Position numbers and translations under genes: made by a program. Shown here piece after piece: positions 16,934 through 26,336 of a stretch of 64,000 bases of DNA. A model generated the notes under the pieces. It had not been told where the DNA came from and made no database searches. It saw only the letters and a program-made list of their open reading frames with translations. The DNA comes from Pseudaestuariivita atlantica (GTDB lineage: Bacteria; Pseudomonadota; Alphaproteobacteria; Rhodobacterales; Rhodobacteraceae). Where the stretch lies: positions 1-64,000 of the forward strand of contig NZ_AQQZ01000003.1 of the NCBI RefSeq assembly GCF_001205715.1, given 5' to 3'. Numbering within the stretch: the stretch's first letter is position 1; each line of letters opens with the position of its first letter.

Positions 16934-18867
16934 GCGTCATCCTCCAGCCGGATCAGTATATCGCCCGCCGCGACCTGCGCGCCCTCGGCCACCGGCACCT
17001 CGGCCACGACGCCCGCGCGGCCCGCCTTCATCACGTGTTCCATCTTCATCGCCTCCAGCACGGCCAGCGGCGCGCCTTCCTCGACTCTGTCGCCCGTCTT
17101 CACATGCACCGCCCGCACCAGCCCCGGCATCGGGGCTTCGATCACCCCCTTGGCGGCGGCGGTGTCTCCACCCACGGCCAACGGGTCGACGGCGCGGATC
17201 GCGTGCCCCGCATCCACGAACACCGTGACCGTGTCACCAGCGACCGCATGGGTCGGCGCAGGCCGCCCCCCGATCCGCCATGCACCGCCTAAGCGCCGCG
17301 CCTCGATCCGCGTGTCACCCCAATACAGGTCTGTCGCATCCGGCCCCGAGACCTCAAGGCAAACCGACACGCGCTCTCCTTCCACCTCAACCTCGACCGT
17401 CCGGCGCAACGGCGCCCACAGGCTGAACCCGGTCAGCGGATCATCCGCCTCAAGCACTCCCGCCAGTGCCATCGCGCCCAAGGCAATCGCCGTACCCGGC
17501 ACCTCCGGCGCAACGGTCAACGCGTCGATATCCCGCCCGATCAGCCCGGTATCCACGTCGCCCGACACCATGCCGGGATGCGCCGCCAGCGCCAACAGGA
17601 ACCGCAGGTTAGTCACCGTCCCGGCCACCTCGGTCCGGGCCAAGGCCCGCGACAGTTTCTTCAAGGCAATCGCACGCGTCGCCCCGTGCACCACAACCTT
17701 TGCGATCATCGGATCGTACCACGGGCTGATCTCGTCCCCCGCTCGCACGCCCGTCTCCGCCCGCGCATCCTCGGGGAACGACAAGTGGCTCAGCGTCCCC
17801 GTCGCGGGCAGGAACCCCGCCGGCACGTCCTCGGCATAAAGCCGCGCCTCGAACGCATGGCCGTGGATCGACAGGTCCTCCTGCCGCACGGGCAAGGACT
17901 CACCGCTCGCCACCCGCAACTGCCACTCGACCAGGTCGACGCCGGTGATCTCCTCGGTCACCGGATGCTCCACCTGCAGGCGCGTGTTCATCTCCATGAA
18001 ATAGAACCCGTCGGGCCGCAGCCCCTCGCTCGCATCGACGATGAACTCCACCGTACCCGCGCCCGAATACCCGATGGCCTCCGCCGCCCGCACCGCCGCC
18101 GCGCCCATCGCCTCGCGCATCTCTTCGGTCATCCCCGGCGCCGGCGCTTCCTCGATCACCTTCTGGTGCCGCCGCTGGAGCGAGCAATCGCGTTCGAACA
18201 GATGCACAGCCCGCGTCCCGTCGCCAAAGACCTGCACCTCGATATGCCGGGGCTTGGCGACGAACTTCTCCACCAGCACCGCGTCATTGCCGAACGCGCC
18301 CTTCGCCTCCGCCCTTGCCGCCCGCAACGCATCCGCGAACGCATCGGCATTCTCGACCAGCCGCATCCCCTTGCCGCCACCACCCGCCACGGCCTTGATC
18401 AGCACCGGATAGCCGATGTCACTCGCGGCCTTCGCCAGCACATCATCCGCCTGGTCGCTCCCGTGATACCCCGGCACGACCGGCACACCCGCCGCCTCCA
18501 TCGCGGCCTTGGCGGCATCCTTCAGCCCCATCGCCCGCATCGCCTCCGCCGACGGCCCGACAAACACCAGATCCGCCGCCGCACAAGCCTCGGCAAAGTC
18601 GGGGTTCTCGCTCAGGAAGCCATATCCCGGATGGATCGCCTGCGCCCCCGTCGCCAGCGCCGCCTCGATGATCGCATCGCCGCGCAGGTAACTCTCCGCA
18701 GGCGCCGCCCCACCCAGGCTCACCGCCGCATCCGCCATCCCGACATGCAACGCACCGGCATCGACGTCCGAATGCACCGCCACCGTCCTCAACCCCATGG
18801 CGCGCGCGGTCCGGATCACGCGGCAGGCGATCTCCCCCCGGTTGGCAATCAAGACTGTTTCAAACAC
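16930..18867 (-). CDS. liuD: Methylcrotonyl-CoA carboxylase, biotin-containing alpha subunit (645 aa)
   Basis: Carboxylates 3-methylcrotonyl-CoA with the beta subunit LiuB. Domains: biotin carboxylase (1 to about 450) starting [16 protein letters not shown], with ATP-grasp loop KAVAGGGGKGMRL and FMEMNTRLQVEHPVTE; a linker (BT) domain; and the C-terminal biotinyl domain with LEAMKMEHV, biotinylated at Lys608. The GTG start at 18867 has GAAGGG just upstream and overlaps the 3' end of the nuclease-like gene by 8 bp. Length fits LiuD (about 650). Confidence 0.95.
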   Translation of the reverse strand: MFETVLIANRGEIACRVIRTARAMGLRTVAVHSDVDAGALHVGMADAAVSLGGAAPAESYLRGDAIIEAALATGAQAIHPGYGFLSENPDFAEACAAADLVFVGPSAEAMRAMGLKDAAKAAMEAAGVPVVPGYHGSDQADDVLAKAASDIGYPVLIKAVAGGGGKGMRLVENADAFADALRAARAEAKGAFGNDAVLVEKFVAKPRHIEVQVFGDGTRAVHLFERDCSLQRRHQKVIEEAPAPGMTEEMREAMGAAAVRAAEAIGYSGAGTVEFIVDASEGLRPDGFYFMEMNTRLQVEHPVTEEITGVDLVEWQLRVASGESLPVRQEDLSIHGHAFEARLYAEDVPAGFLPATGTLSHLSFPEDARAETGVRAGDEISPWYDPMIAKVVVHGATRAIALKKLSRALARTEVAGTVTNLRFLLALAAHPGMVSGDVDTGLIGRDIDALTVAPEVPGTAIALGAMALAGVLEADDPLTGFSLWAPLRRTVEVEVEGERVSVCLEVSGPDATDLYWGDTRIEARRLGGAWRIGGRPAPTHAVAGDTVTVFVDAGHAIRAVDPLAVGGDTAAAKGVIEAPMPGLVRAVHVKTGDRVEEGAPLAVLEAMKMEHVMKAGRAGVVAEVPVAEGAQVAAGDILIRLEDDA

Positions 18868-19483
18868 GGCAAACCCTTCCCGCCAGCCCGGCCATCGCGC
18901 CCACACCCGGCTTCTTCTCTTCCAAAATATGTCCGCCGGAGGCATCCCCGACCCAAATACCCCACGCCACCGCCCGATCCTCCGGGCCCGCGCGGCCCCG
19001 GTGCACGGGGTGGGCGGGCGGGCGTGCGCCGGGGGCGCGCTCCCACGCCTGCAACCGCGCACACCAGTCGGGCCGCTGGCCACCACGGTAGGAGACCGCC
19101 AACCCTTCGCGCACCAGCACGCGGGCCACGTCCTCGCCGCCCGCCCACAGACGGATCAACGGACGCCCATAGCGGTCATATCCCTGCCGCCGCAGCCTGA
19201 CCGGCCCGGCCTTGACCAGCGCCCGCAACCGCTCGGTCGCGCGTTTGCCCGCCGTAAGTTCCTCCGCGCAGCGCGGCTCCTTCGTCTCGGGCGCATCCAG
19301 CCCCACGACCCGCGCCGCATAGTCGCGCTTGCCACAGACCAGTTCCACCGTGTCCCCGTCATAGACATACCCCACCCGGCACTCCGCCAGCCGCGGCACC
19401 TCCGCTCCACCCTTCACCGCCAGCCACACCCAGCCACCCACGGTCAGGCAGGTCACGATCAGCGCCCCCAGCACCCGGCTCAC
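18860..19483 (-). CDS. Thermonuclease-fold (SNase-like) exported protein (207 aa)
   Basis: SNase/TNase-family protein with an N-terminal hydrophobic anchor or signal ([18 protein letters not shown]). The nuclease core holds [29 protein letters not shown] (metal and catalytic residues), [13 protein letters not shown] and [11 protein letters not shown]. The GTG start overlaps the liuB stop (GTGA). The core ends around residue 137 (DWCAR). The remaining ~70 residues read through a copy of the hairpin/ATATTT...GAAGAAG repeat (18911-18943) before reaching the liuD start, so the tail looks like translated intergenic sequence. Why a nuclease sits in the liu operon is unknown. Confidence 0.78.
   Translation of the reverse strand: MSRVLGALIVTCLTVGGWVWLAVKGGAEVPRLAECRVGYVYDGDTVELVCGKRDYAARVVGLDAPETKEPRCAEELTAGKRATERLRALVKAGPVRLRRQGYDRYGRPLIRLWAGGEDVARVLVREGLAVSYRGGQRPDWCARLQAWERAPGARPPAHPVHRGRAGPEDRAVAWGIWVGDASGGHILEEKKPGVGAMAGLAGRVCRV
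18911..18943 (-). repeat. ATATTT...GAAGAAG element, copy A
   Basis: The 33-bp sequence matches copy B (38898-38930) at 31 of 33 positions without gaps. Read on the minus strand it runs from GCCTCCGGCGGACATATTTT to GGAAGAGAAGAAG. It lies inside the annotated 3' end of the SNase-like gene and about 44 bp before the liuD start. A second TATTTGG stretch lies nearby at about 18951-18957. Confidence 0.75.
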
Positions 19484-21084
19484 ATCCGGAAGACGCCGAA
19501 CCGCGTCTCCTCTACTGGCGCGTTCAACGCAGCTTGCAACGACAGCGACAACACCTCGCGCGACCGGCGCGGATCGACGATCCCGTCATCCCAAAGCCGC
19601 GCAGAGGCATAAAGCGGATGCGACTGCGCCTCGAACATGTCGATGGTGGGCTGCCTGAACGCGGCCTCCTCCTCGGCCGACCACGTCCCGCCCTTGCGCT
19701 CGATCCCCTCGCGCCGGACGGTCGCCAACACACCCGCCGCCTGCGCGCCCCCCATGACGCTGATCCGGCTGTTGGGCCATGTCCACAGGAAGCGCGGATC
19801 ATAGGCCCGCCCCGCCATCCCGTAATTGCCCGCGCCGAACGAGCCGCCCACCAGCATGGTGATCTTCGGCACCGCCGTGGTCGCGACCGCCGTCACCATC
19901 TTGGCGCCGTGCCGCGCGATGCCCTCGTTCTCGTATTTCTGCCCCACCATGAACCCTGTGATGTTCTGCAGGAAGACCAGCGGGATGCGCCGTTGCGAAC
20001 ACAGCTCCACGAAATGCGCGCCCTTCTGCGCCGCCTCGGAAAACAGCACCCCGTTGTTGGCGACGATCCCCACCGGCCAGCCATCGACATGTGCAAACCC
20101 GGTGACCAGCGTCTCGCCGAACCGCGCCTTGAACTCGTCGAACCGCGATCCATCCACGATCCGCGCGATCACTTCGCGGATGTCATAGGGCGTGCGCAGA
20201 TCGGCGGGCACCACGCCCAGGATGTCGTCGGGATCATAGGCCGGCGGCTCCGGCGCCTCGCGAGGCGGCCCATCAGGACCGATGAGCGACAGGTTGCCCA
20301 CCGCCCGCCGCGCCAGCGCCAGCGCATGCGCGTCGTCCTCGGCGAGGTAATCCGCCACGCCCGACAGCCGGGTATGCACGTCCCCGCCACCGAGGTCCTC
20401 GGCGCTCACCACCTCGCCCGTCGCGGCCTTCACCAACGGCGGCCCGGCAAGGAAGATCGTCCCCTGCTCCTTCACGATGATCGTCACGTCGCTCATCGCG
20501 GGCACATAGGCCCCGCCCGCCGTGCACGACCCCATCACCACGGCGATCTGCGCAATCCCCTTCGCGCTCATCTGCGCCTGGTTGAAGAAGATGCGCCCGA
20601 AATGGTCACGGTCGGGAAAGACCTCGTCCTGGTTGGGCAGGTTCGCGCCGCCGCTGTCGACAAGGTAGATGCAGGGCAGCCGGCAGGCCTCGGCGATCTC
20701 CTGAGCGCGCAGGTGCTTCTTGACCGTCATCGGGTAATAGGTGCCGCCCTTCACGGTGGCGTCGTTGCACAGGACCATCACGTCCCGCCCCGCCACGCGG
20801 CCCACACCCGCGATCACGCCTGCGCACGGCGCCGCACCATCATATAGCCCATGCGCAGCGACCGCCCCGACCTCCAGGAAGGGAGAGCCGGGATCAAGCA
20901 GGTTCGCCACCCGCTCGCGCGGCAGCATCTTGCCGCGCCCCACATGCCGCTCCCGCGCGCGCTCGCCACCGCCAAGGGCCGCAAGCTCCGCCGCCGCGCG
21001 CATCTCGTCCAGCGCGGCCAGATGCGCGGCGCGGTTGCGCTTGGCATCCTCGCCCCCCGGAATGAAAGCCGAATTCAGGCGCAT
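19480..21084 (-). CDS. liuB: Methylcrotonyl-CoA carboxylase, beta (carboxyltransferase) subunit (534 aa)
   Basis: Carboxyltransferase of the acyl-CoA carboxylase family. Recognisable stretches are [74 protein letters not shown] (acyl-CoA site) and the C-terminal [20 protein letters not shown] with NSRISVMGG. The ATG at 21084 follows AAGGAG. Length is typical (about 535). It forms the heteromer with LiuD encoded two genes downstream. A 31-bp gap separates it from the preceding 201-aa gene. Confidence 0.96.
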   Translation of the reverse strand: MRLNSAFIPGGEDAKRNRAAHLAALDEMRAAAELAALGGGERARERHVGRGKMLPRERVANLLDPGSPFLEVGAVAAHGLYDGAAPCAGVIAGVGRVAGRDVMVLCNDATVKGGTYYPMTVKKHLRAQEIAEACRLPCIYLVDSGGANLPNQDEVFPDRDHFGRIFFNQAQMSAKGIAQIAVVMGSCTAGGAYVPAMSDVTIIVKEQGTIFLAGPPLVKAATGEVVSAEDLGGGDVHTRLSGVADYLAEDDAHALALARRAVGNLSLIGPDGPPREAPEPPAYDPDDILGVVPADLRTPYDIREVIARIVDGSRFDEFKARFGETLVTGFAHVDGWPVGIVANNGVLFSEAAQKGAHFVELCSQRRIPLVFLQNITGFMVGQKYENEGIARHGAKMVTAVATTAVPKITMLVGGSFGAGNYGMAGRAYDPRFLWTWPNSRISVMGGAQAAGVLATVRREGIERKGGTWSAEEEAAFRQPTIDMFEAQSHPLYASARLWDDGIVDPRRSREVLSLSLQAALNAPVEETRFGVFRM

Positions 21085-21115
21085 GGTGCGCTCCTTTCCA
21101 GACCAGACCACCGCA

Positions 21116-21721
21116 TCACAACGTCTCCTCCGGCCTTGCCCTTGGGCGCAGGGGCGGCGGCACCCCGGCCCACCCCGCCGTGACCGCATCCTGCGCGGCC
21201 CCGAGATACCGCGCCAATTGCCAAGCCAGCGCCGCATCGCGCAGCCGGGCATTGGCTTCCCGCGCCGCGCACCACGTCTCCATCACCTCGGTCTGACCCG
21301 CGCAATCCGGCCCCGCCGACGCGCCTTCGGCGAGCGCCAACAACTGCGGATAAAGCGCATCCGACCATTCCCCCGCCCGCCCCGCGACCTCCGATGCCGG
21401 CGGAAGGGAGGCGCGCACCGCCGCGCTCACCGTGTCCTGCCGCGCGGCAAGGTCGCGCTGGCAGGGCAGCGGCGCGTCCGAGCGGTCGCAGGCCACGATC
21501 CCCACGGTCCCGCAATACTCGATGCCGCTCACGTCGCCGATCATGAACTCCTCGGCACGCGGCCCGGCCATCCAGTGGCGCAGGGTGCGTTCATAGATCG
21601 CCACCTCCCGCGCAAGGCAGACCTCGAAGCTCGGCAACCCCGCCACCGCGTCCTCACCCGCCGCCGCAGTCGCCGCGAGGGCGGCCAGTGCCGCCACGGG
21701 GGGAGCACTCGCGCCCCTCAC
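21116..21721 (-). CDS. Hypothetical secreted cysteine-rich protein (201 aa)
   Basis: Not recognised. The GTG at 21721 overlaps the synthetase stop (GTGA) and opens an alanine-rich signal peptide ([15 protein letters not shown]). The mature part has seven cysteines, in [48 protein letters not shown], probably paired in the periplasm. The end is helical and Ala/Arg-rich. It recalls the small lysozyme-inhibitor-like secreted families with conserved cysteines, but I cannot assign it. It is coupled between the acyl-CoA synthetase and liuB in the liu operon and resembles the 185-aa gene product in general layout. Confidence 0.72.
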   Translation of the reverse strand: MRGASAPPVAALAALAATAAAGEDAVAGLPSFEVCLAREVAIYERTLRHWMAGPRAEEFMIGDVSGIEYCGTVGIVACDRSDAPLPCQRDLAARQDTVSAAVRASLPPASEVAGRAGEWSDALYPQLLALAEGASAGPDCAGQTEVMETWCAAREANARLRDAALAWQLARYLGAAQDAVTAGWAGVPPPLRPRARPEETL

Positions 21722-23232
21722 GCCGCGACCTCCGCCGCCGCGCGGGCCTTCAATTCCCGCCGGATCACCTTGCCCGTCACGGTCATCGGCAGCGCGTCGA
21801 CAAACGCGACTTCGCGCGGGTAGCAATGCGCCGCCAGCCGGTCCCTCACCCAGCCCTGCATGTCTTCACCCGTCGCTTCAGCTTCGGGCTTCAACACGAT
21901 GTAGGCCTTGACGATTTCCGTCCGCAAATCGTCGGGCTTGCCGACCACGCCGCAGGTCGCGACGGCGGGGTGGGTCAGCAGGCAATCCTCGATCTCCGCC
22001 GGACCGATCCGGTAGCCGGCCGAGGTGATCACGTCATCCTCCCGCCCCACGAACCGCAGCACACCACCCTCCAGCACGCCCCGGTCGCCGGTCAGCATCC
22101 AGTCGCCGCGAAACTTCGCTGCCGTGGCCTCGGGGCGGTTCCAGTATCCCAGCATCATCGAGGCCGCGCCCCGGCGCACGGCGATGTCGCCTTCTCCCGC
22201 CGTCGCGCGGCCCGCGCCGTCGATCACCGCCAGGTCGCAGCCCGGCGCCGCGCGCCCGATGCTGCCCGGCACGCCCGGAAACGCCGCGCCGCAGGACGAG
22301 GCGACCATGTTGCACTCGGTCTGGCCGTAGAATTCGTTGATCGTCACGCCCAGCGCGTCGCGGCCCCATGCCAGCATCTCGGCGCCCAGCGGCTCCCCGC
22401 CCGAGGCGACACTGCGCAGCCCCGACACCCGCGCATCGCCCGCCTTCAGCATGCGCAGCGCGGTGGGCGGCAGGAACAGGTTGCGCGCCCCGCTCTCCTC
22501 CACGGTGGCCACAAAATTTTCGCAGGAAAATTTTGCCTGCCGCCCGATCACCACCGGCACGCCTAGCGCCAGCCCCGGCATCAGCACGTCGAAGAGGCCC
22601 CCGATCCACGCCCAGTCCGCCGGTGTCCAAAGCACGTCGCCCGGCTGACCGAGGAAATCGTGGGACATCTCGACCCCTGGCAGATGCCCCGCCAGCACCC
22701 GGTGCCCGTGCAGGGCGCCCTTGGGTTTTCCCGTCGTGCCGCTGGTATAGATCAGCACCGCCGGTGTCTCGGGGCCGGTATCGGCTATCGGGGCCGGACC
22801 ATCGGCAAAGCTTTCGGGATGCACCGCCCTGACCCTACCCGGTACCTTCTCCGGCGTGTCCGTCAGGATCATCGCGGGCGCGGCATCGGCCACCCTTGTC
22901 TCCAGCGCGTCACGCTGGAAGAGCTTGAACAACGGGACCGAGACCGCGCCGATCTTCCACGCCCCCAGGTGGCTCGCCGCGCACCACGCATCCTGCCCGA
23001 ACAGCACGCCCACGCGGTCACCGGAGGCCACGCCTGCCGCCAACAGGCCCGCCGCCACCCGGTCGGACATGGCGCGCAGCGCGCCGAAACTCACATCCCG
23101 CCGACCCCCGCGCAGATCGATCAGCGCGACGGCATCTTCTGCCGTGTCGTCAAACACCTGCGCATACATGTTCATCCGTTGCGGCAAGTACGGCACGTAA
23201 CCGTCGAGTGACCCACCCAGAACCGGCGTCAT
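21718..23232 (-). CDS. AMP-binding acyl-CoA synthetase (504 aa)
   Basis: Adenylate-forming ligase that activates a carboxylic acid with ATP and CoA. Motifs: the phosphate loop AVLIYTSGTTGKPKGALHGH, EFYGQTECN, MLTGDRG, and the C-terminal lysine in MTVTGKVIRRELK. It belongs to the acetyl/medium-chain acyl-CoA synthetase group by overall appearance. Its place in the liu operon suggests activation of isovalerate, methylcrotonate, acetoacetate or a related acid, so that external acids can enter the pathway. ATG at 23232 overlaps the preceding stop (ATGA). An AT-rich 24-bp palindrome lies within the gene at 22512-22535. Confidence 0.9.
   Translation of the reverse strand: MTPVLGGSLDGYVPYLPQRMNMYAQVFDDTAEDAVALIDLRGGRRDVSFGALRAMSDRVAAGLLAAGVASGDRVGVLFGQDAWCAASHLGAWKIGAVSVPLFKLFQRDALETRVADAAPAMILTDTPEKVPGRVRAVHPESFADGPAPIADTGPETPAVLIYTSGTTGKPKGALHGHRVLAGHLPGVEMSHDFLGQPGDVLWTPADWAWIGGLFDVLMPGLALGVPVVIGRQAKFSCENFVATVEESGARNLFLPPTALRMLKAGDARVSGLRSVASGGEPLGAEMLAWGRDALGVTINEFYGQTECNMVASSCGAAFPGVPGSIGRAAPGCDLAVIDGAGRATAGEGDIAVRRGAASMMLGYWNRPEATAAKFRGDWMLTGDRGVLEGGVLRFVGREDDVITSAGYRIGPAEIEDCLLTHPAVATCGVVGKPDDLRTEIVKAYIVLKPEAEATGEDMQGWVRDRLAAHCYPREVAFVDALPMTVTGKVIRRELKARAAAEVAA
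22512..22535. repeat. AAAATTTT palindrome inside the synthetase gene
   Basis: Perfect inverted repeat: CAAAATTTTC (22512-22521), loop GCAG, GAAAATTTTG (22526-22535). It is strikingly AT-rich in GC-rich coding sequence and encodes part of RQAKFSCENFVATV. Its arms share CAAAATTTT with the repeat upstream of mgtE (10586-10628). Confidence 0.8.
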
Positions 23233-23501
23233 GCTTCCGGCCCTCCCGGACGCTCCACTTTCAGAAGCCGTCCGAAGCGGCTGGCATGATAGACAATTGC
23301 GCCACAGCGTACCTCGATCCAGACGCGGCCTTCTCCGGGAACGGCAATGCAATCGGTCGCGGAGCCACCATCGGCGACATAGCGGGCGGTGTAACGCTCG
23401 ATCACGTCGGTCTCGGTCACGCCCCGCGCCTGCCAGCCCGCGACGAAGGCCATCACGCCCGTCGCGACCACCAGCACGGCAAAGGGCGCCCAGCCTCTCA
23501 T
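23229..23501 (-). CDS. Small single-pass membrane protein (90 aa)
   Basis: Not recognised. One N-terminal hydrophobic segment (WAPFAVLVVATGVMAFVAGW), then a periplasmic part with two cysteines (ATDCIAVPGE and VRCGAIVY) and the start of a beta-rich domain. ATG at 23501 overlaps the preceding stop (ATGA); its own stop overlaps the synthetase start (ATGA). Coupling on both sides shows that it is a regular member of the liu operon rather than a chance ORF. Possibly a membrane anchor for the neighbouring exported proteins. Confidence 0.72.
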   Translation of the reverse strand: MRGWAPFAVLVVATGVMAFVAGWQARGVTETDVIERYTARYVADGGSATDCIAVPGEGRVWIEVRCGAIVYHASRFGRLLKVERPGGPEA

Positions 23502-24055
23502 TTCGCCTCCAGCAGGCGACGTGCCTGCTCAAGCTGCGCAAGAAATGCCAGAGCATTGCCAAATCGGCACGCTGCACCTTTGCTCTGAACGCGGCCTTCA
23601 GGCGCGATCGGAAAGCGGCAGGGGTCCGTCGCAACCGTGTTGTTCGAGGGCCAGTCATACAGCAACCTCTGCGCCCGGCGGCGCCCGTATGCATCTCCGG
23701 CCTCAGCCATCGCCTCGACCCCTGCGCGCAACATCTCTGGTTGAGCGTCTTTGATCAGCGGTTGCCACAACTCTTCGGCATCTGCAAAGCACGCGTCTGA
23801 ATAGACTTGGCCCGACGCAGCACAGACCGTCAGCGCTTCTGCCACGCAGGACGTGACGATGGTGCTGGCAAACTCCGCGGGCTCAAACGAAGCGCAGTCA
23901 CCTGAATATTGGCAAGGCGCCAAAGCCCACCTTTCAAACTGGACTGCTGGCCCGCGTACATTCACACAATCCTCGAACCGATCCGCCGCCGATATCTCGG
24001 CTGCGGCTCCCTGCCCGCAAATGGCCAGACCGAGGATCAGCACGCCTGCCCTCAC
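23498..24055 (-). CDS. Hypothetical secreted cysteine-rich protein (185 aa)
   Basis: Not recognised. The GTG at 24055 overlaps the liuA stop (GTGA) and opens a signal peptide ([15 protein letters not shown], cleavage before EIS). The mature protein has eight cysteines, e.g. in [49 protein letters not shown] and KGAACRFGN, and ends in a helix, [17 protein letters not shown]. No lipobox. The pattern (signal, disulfide-type cysteines, helical C-terminus) is shared with the 201-aa protein encoded three genes downstream. Periplasmic location is likely; function unknown. Confidence 0.75.
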   Translation of the reverse strand: MRAGVLILGLAICGQGAAAEISAADRFEDCVNVRGPAVQFERWALAPCQYSGDCASFEPAEFASTIVTSCVAEALTVCAASGQVYSDACFADAEELWQPLIKDAQPEMLRAGVEAMAEAGDAYGRRRAQRLLYDWPSNNTVATDPCRFPIAPEGRVQSKGAACRFGNALAFLAQLEQARRLLEAK

Positions 24056-25215
24056 CCCATCTGCCCCATCAACTCGCGCCCGATCAGCATGCGGCGGATC
24101 TCGGACGTGCCCGCGCCGATCTCCATCAGCTTGGCGTCCCGGAAGATCCGCGCGACGGGGGAATCGTTCAGGAAGCCCGCCCCGCCCAGCGCCTGCACCG
24201 CCTGGTGCGCGACCTTCATCGCCTCTTCGGAGGCGTAGAGCACGCAGGCCGCCGCATCCTGCCGCGTAACCGTGCCCCGGTCGCAGGCCTTGGCGACCTC
24301 GTACACATAGGCGCGGGCGGAGTTCATCGCGGTATACATGTCCGCGATCTTGCCCTGCATCAGCTGGAACGAGCCCACGGGCTGGCCGAACTGCTTGCGC
24401 TCGGACACAAAGGGCATCACCACGTCCATGCAGGCCGCCATGATCCCCGTGCCGATCCCCGACAGAACCACGCGCTCGTAATCGAGGCCCGACATCAGCA
24501 CCGCCACGCCCTTGCCCTCTTCGCCCAGCACGTTTTCGAACGGGACCTCGCAATCCTCGAAGATCAGCTCGGCCGTGTTCGACCCGCGCATGCCCAGCTT
24601 GTCGAAATGGGGCGAGGTCGAGAAGCCCGCCATCTCCTTCTCGATCAGGAAGGCCGTGATCCCCTTCGATCCCGCATCCGGGTCGGTCTTGGCATAGACG
24701 ACCAGCGTGTCGGCATCCGGGCCGTTGGTGATCCAGTACTTGTTGCCGTTCAGGCGGTAGTGATCGTTGCGCTTTTCCGCGCGCAGTTTCATCGACACCA
24801 CGTCCGATCCCGCGCCCGGTTCGGACATCGCCAGCGCGCCGACATGTTCGCCCGAGCACAGCTTGGGCAGGTACTTCGCCTTCTGCTCGGGCGTGCCGTT
24901 CAGCTTGATCTGGTTCACGCAGAGGTTCGAATGTGCCCCGTAGGACAGCGAGACCGAGGCAGAGGCGCGCGCGATCTCTTCCACCGCCACCACGTGGGCG
25001 AGGTAGGACATGTCGCTGCCGCCGTATTCCTCGGGCACCGTCACGCCCAATAGGCCCATCTCGCCCATCTCGCGCCACAGCACGGCGGGGAATTCGTTGG
25101 TCCTGTCGATCTCGGCGGCCATCGGGGCCACGCGATCCTGCGCCCAGCGGTGCACCGCATCGCGCAACGCGTCCACGTCCTCGCCCAGATCGAACCGCAT
25201 CGCGCCCTGGAACAT
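24052..25215 (-). CDS. liuA: Isovaleryl-CoA dehydrogenase (387 aa)
   Basis: Flavoprotein that oxidises isovaleryl-CoA to methylcrotonyl-CoA, the first committed liu step. Acyl-CoA dehydrogenase motifs are [52 protein letters not shown] (FAD region) and [30 protein letters not shown] carries the internal catalytic glutamate that marks isovaleryl-CoA dehydrogenases. GGGAGG lies 5 bp before the ATG at 25215, so I prefer this over the GTG at 25221. First gene of the operon; a palindrome lies just upstream. Confidence 0.95.
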   Translation of the reverse strand: MFQGAMRFDLGEDVDALRDAVHRWAQDRVAPMAAEIDRTNEFPAVLWREMGEMGLLGVTVPEEYGGSDMSYLAHVVAVEEIARASASVSLSYGAHSNLCVNQIKLNGTPEQKAKYLPKLCSGEHVGALAMSEPGAGSDVVSMKLRAEKRNDHYRLNGNKYWITNGPDADTLVVYAKTDPDAGSKGITAFLIEKEMAGFSTSPHFDKLGMRGSNTAELIFEDCEVPFENVLGEEGKGVAVLMSGLDYERVVLSGIGTGIMAACMDVVMPFVSERKQFGQPVGSFQLMQGKIADMYTAMNSARAYVYEVAKACDRGTVTRQDAAACVLYASEEAMKVAHQAVQALGGAGFLNDSPVARIFRDAKLMEIGAGTSEIRRMLIGRELMGQMG

Positions 25216-25231
25216 CGCCACCTCCCGTTAT

Positions 25232-25245
25232 TGAACGCTTGTTCA
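25232..25245. promoter_or_regulatory. Palindromic operator candidate upstream of liuA
   Basis: TGAAC (25232-25236), GCTT, GTTCA (25241-25245): a perfect inverted repeat in the liuA-creA divergent gap, immediately upstream of the liuA ribosome-binding site. The form resembles operators of TetR-type acyl-CoA-responsive regulators. No regulator gene lies in the window next to it. Confidence 0.45.
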
Positions 25246-25331
25246 TTTTTAACCAAGCGGGCGTGCGGGTCAATCCCGCATCTTGCCGGATCCGCACGGA
25301 ACCGCACGGCGGTTGGGCGTGTTGTCCGACC

Positions 25332-25802
25332 ATGACCCGCATGATCCTAGCAGCGCTTGCCTGTCTCGCCACCCCCCAGCTACTGCCAGCCAAGGAAGTG
25401 GGCCGCATCGGCGTCGACTGGGTCGGAAACGACATCATCGTCGAAGCCATCCACGACCCGAAGGTCGCCGGGGTCACCTGCCACATCACCTATTTCGAAC
25501 GGTCGCTGATCGACCGGCTGAGCCAGGGCAACTGGTTCGAGGACCCCTCGAACGCGTCCATCGCCTGCCGCCAGACCGGCCCGATCATCGTGGGTGACAT
25601 CGACAGGGGCCGCAGCGGCGAGGACGTCTTCCGCGAGCGCCGCTCGATCGTGCTGAAAACCCTGCGCATCCGCCGCATCTTCGACGCCGAGAACCAGACG
25701 CTGATCTACGTGGCGCATGCCCGTGAACTGACCGAAGGCTCGGCCAAGATGGCGGTCTCCACCGTGCCGCTGTTCGGCGATGCCACCCAACCGACGGAGT
25801 GA
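25332..25802 (+). CDS. creA: CreA family protein (156 aa)
   Basis: Periplasmic protein of the CreA family, of unknown biochemical function. Signal peptide at residues 1-20 (MTRMILAALACLATPQLLPA), then EVGRIGVDWVGNDIIVEAIHDPKVAGVTCHI, DPSNASIACRQTGPI and LKTLRIRRIFDAENQTLIYV, all typical of CreA. Two conserved cysteines could form a disulfide. ATG 25332. It is divergent from liuA and 5 bp upstream of a PPOX-fold gene, with which it may be co-transcribed. Confidence 0.88.
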   Translation: MTRMILAALACLATPQLLPAKEVGRIGVDWVGNDIIVEAIHDPKVAGVTCHITYFERSLIDRLSQGNWFEDPSNASIACRQTGPIIVGDIDRGRSGEDVFRERRSIVLKTLRIRRIFDAENQTLIYVAHARELTEGSAKMAVSTVPLFGDATQPTE

Positions 25803-25807
25803 TCCCC

Positions 25808-26293
25808 ATGCCCAAGGACAACACGTCCTCCCTTTCCGCCGATGACATCTGGTCGGCCCTCGACAGCACCCGCGCCGGGATGCTGCAGACGGGTCCGACC
25901 CCGTTCATCCCGATGAGCCACCAGATCGACAGGGACGCATCGGTCCTGTGGTTCCTGACCGCCGCCGACACCGCGTTCGGCGAAGAGGTGAACACCGCCG
26001 CCCAGCCCGCGCGTTATGTCGTCGCCGACACCTCCGCCGGGTTGCACGGCACGTTCGAAGGCATGATCCGGGTCGAGGAAGACCGCGCCAGGCTGGACGA
26101 GATCTGGTCGCCCATCGTCGGCGCATGGTTCGACGGCAAGGACGATCCCGACCTGCGCATGCTGCGCTTCGACCTCGCCTTTGCCGAGGTCTGGCTGTCC
26201 GACGGCGCGGCCAAGTTCTTCTTCGACATCGCCCGCGCCAACATCACCGGCGAAGAGCCGGATGGCGGGCGGCACGGCACCGTGACGTTCTGA
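25808..26293 (+). CDS. Pyridoxamine 5'-phosphate oxidase-fold (general stress type) protein (161 aa)
   Basis: Split-barrel flavin-binding fold of the general-stress-protein-26 subgroup: DIWSALDSTRAGMLQTGP, PFIPMSHQIDRDASVLWFLTAADT, HGTFEGMIRVEEDRARLDEIWSP and WFDGKDDPDLRMLRFDLAFAEVW are all characteristic. Such proteins bind FMN or FAD; a precise activity is rarely known. ATG at 25808, 5 bp after the creA stop. Confidence 0.82.
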   Translation: MPKDNTSSLSADDIWSALDSTRAGMLQTGPTPFIPMSHQIDRDASVLWFLTAADTAFGEEVNTAAQPARYVVADTSAGLHGTFEGMIRVEEDRARLDEIWSPIVGAWFDGKDDPDLRMLRFDLAFAEVWLSDGAAKFFFDIARANITGEEPDGGRHGTVTF

Positions 26294-26336
26294 TCGCTCC
26301 GGGGCGGCGGCCCGATCCGCCGCCCCGCCTGCCGTC

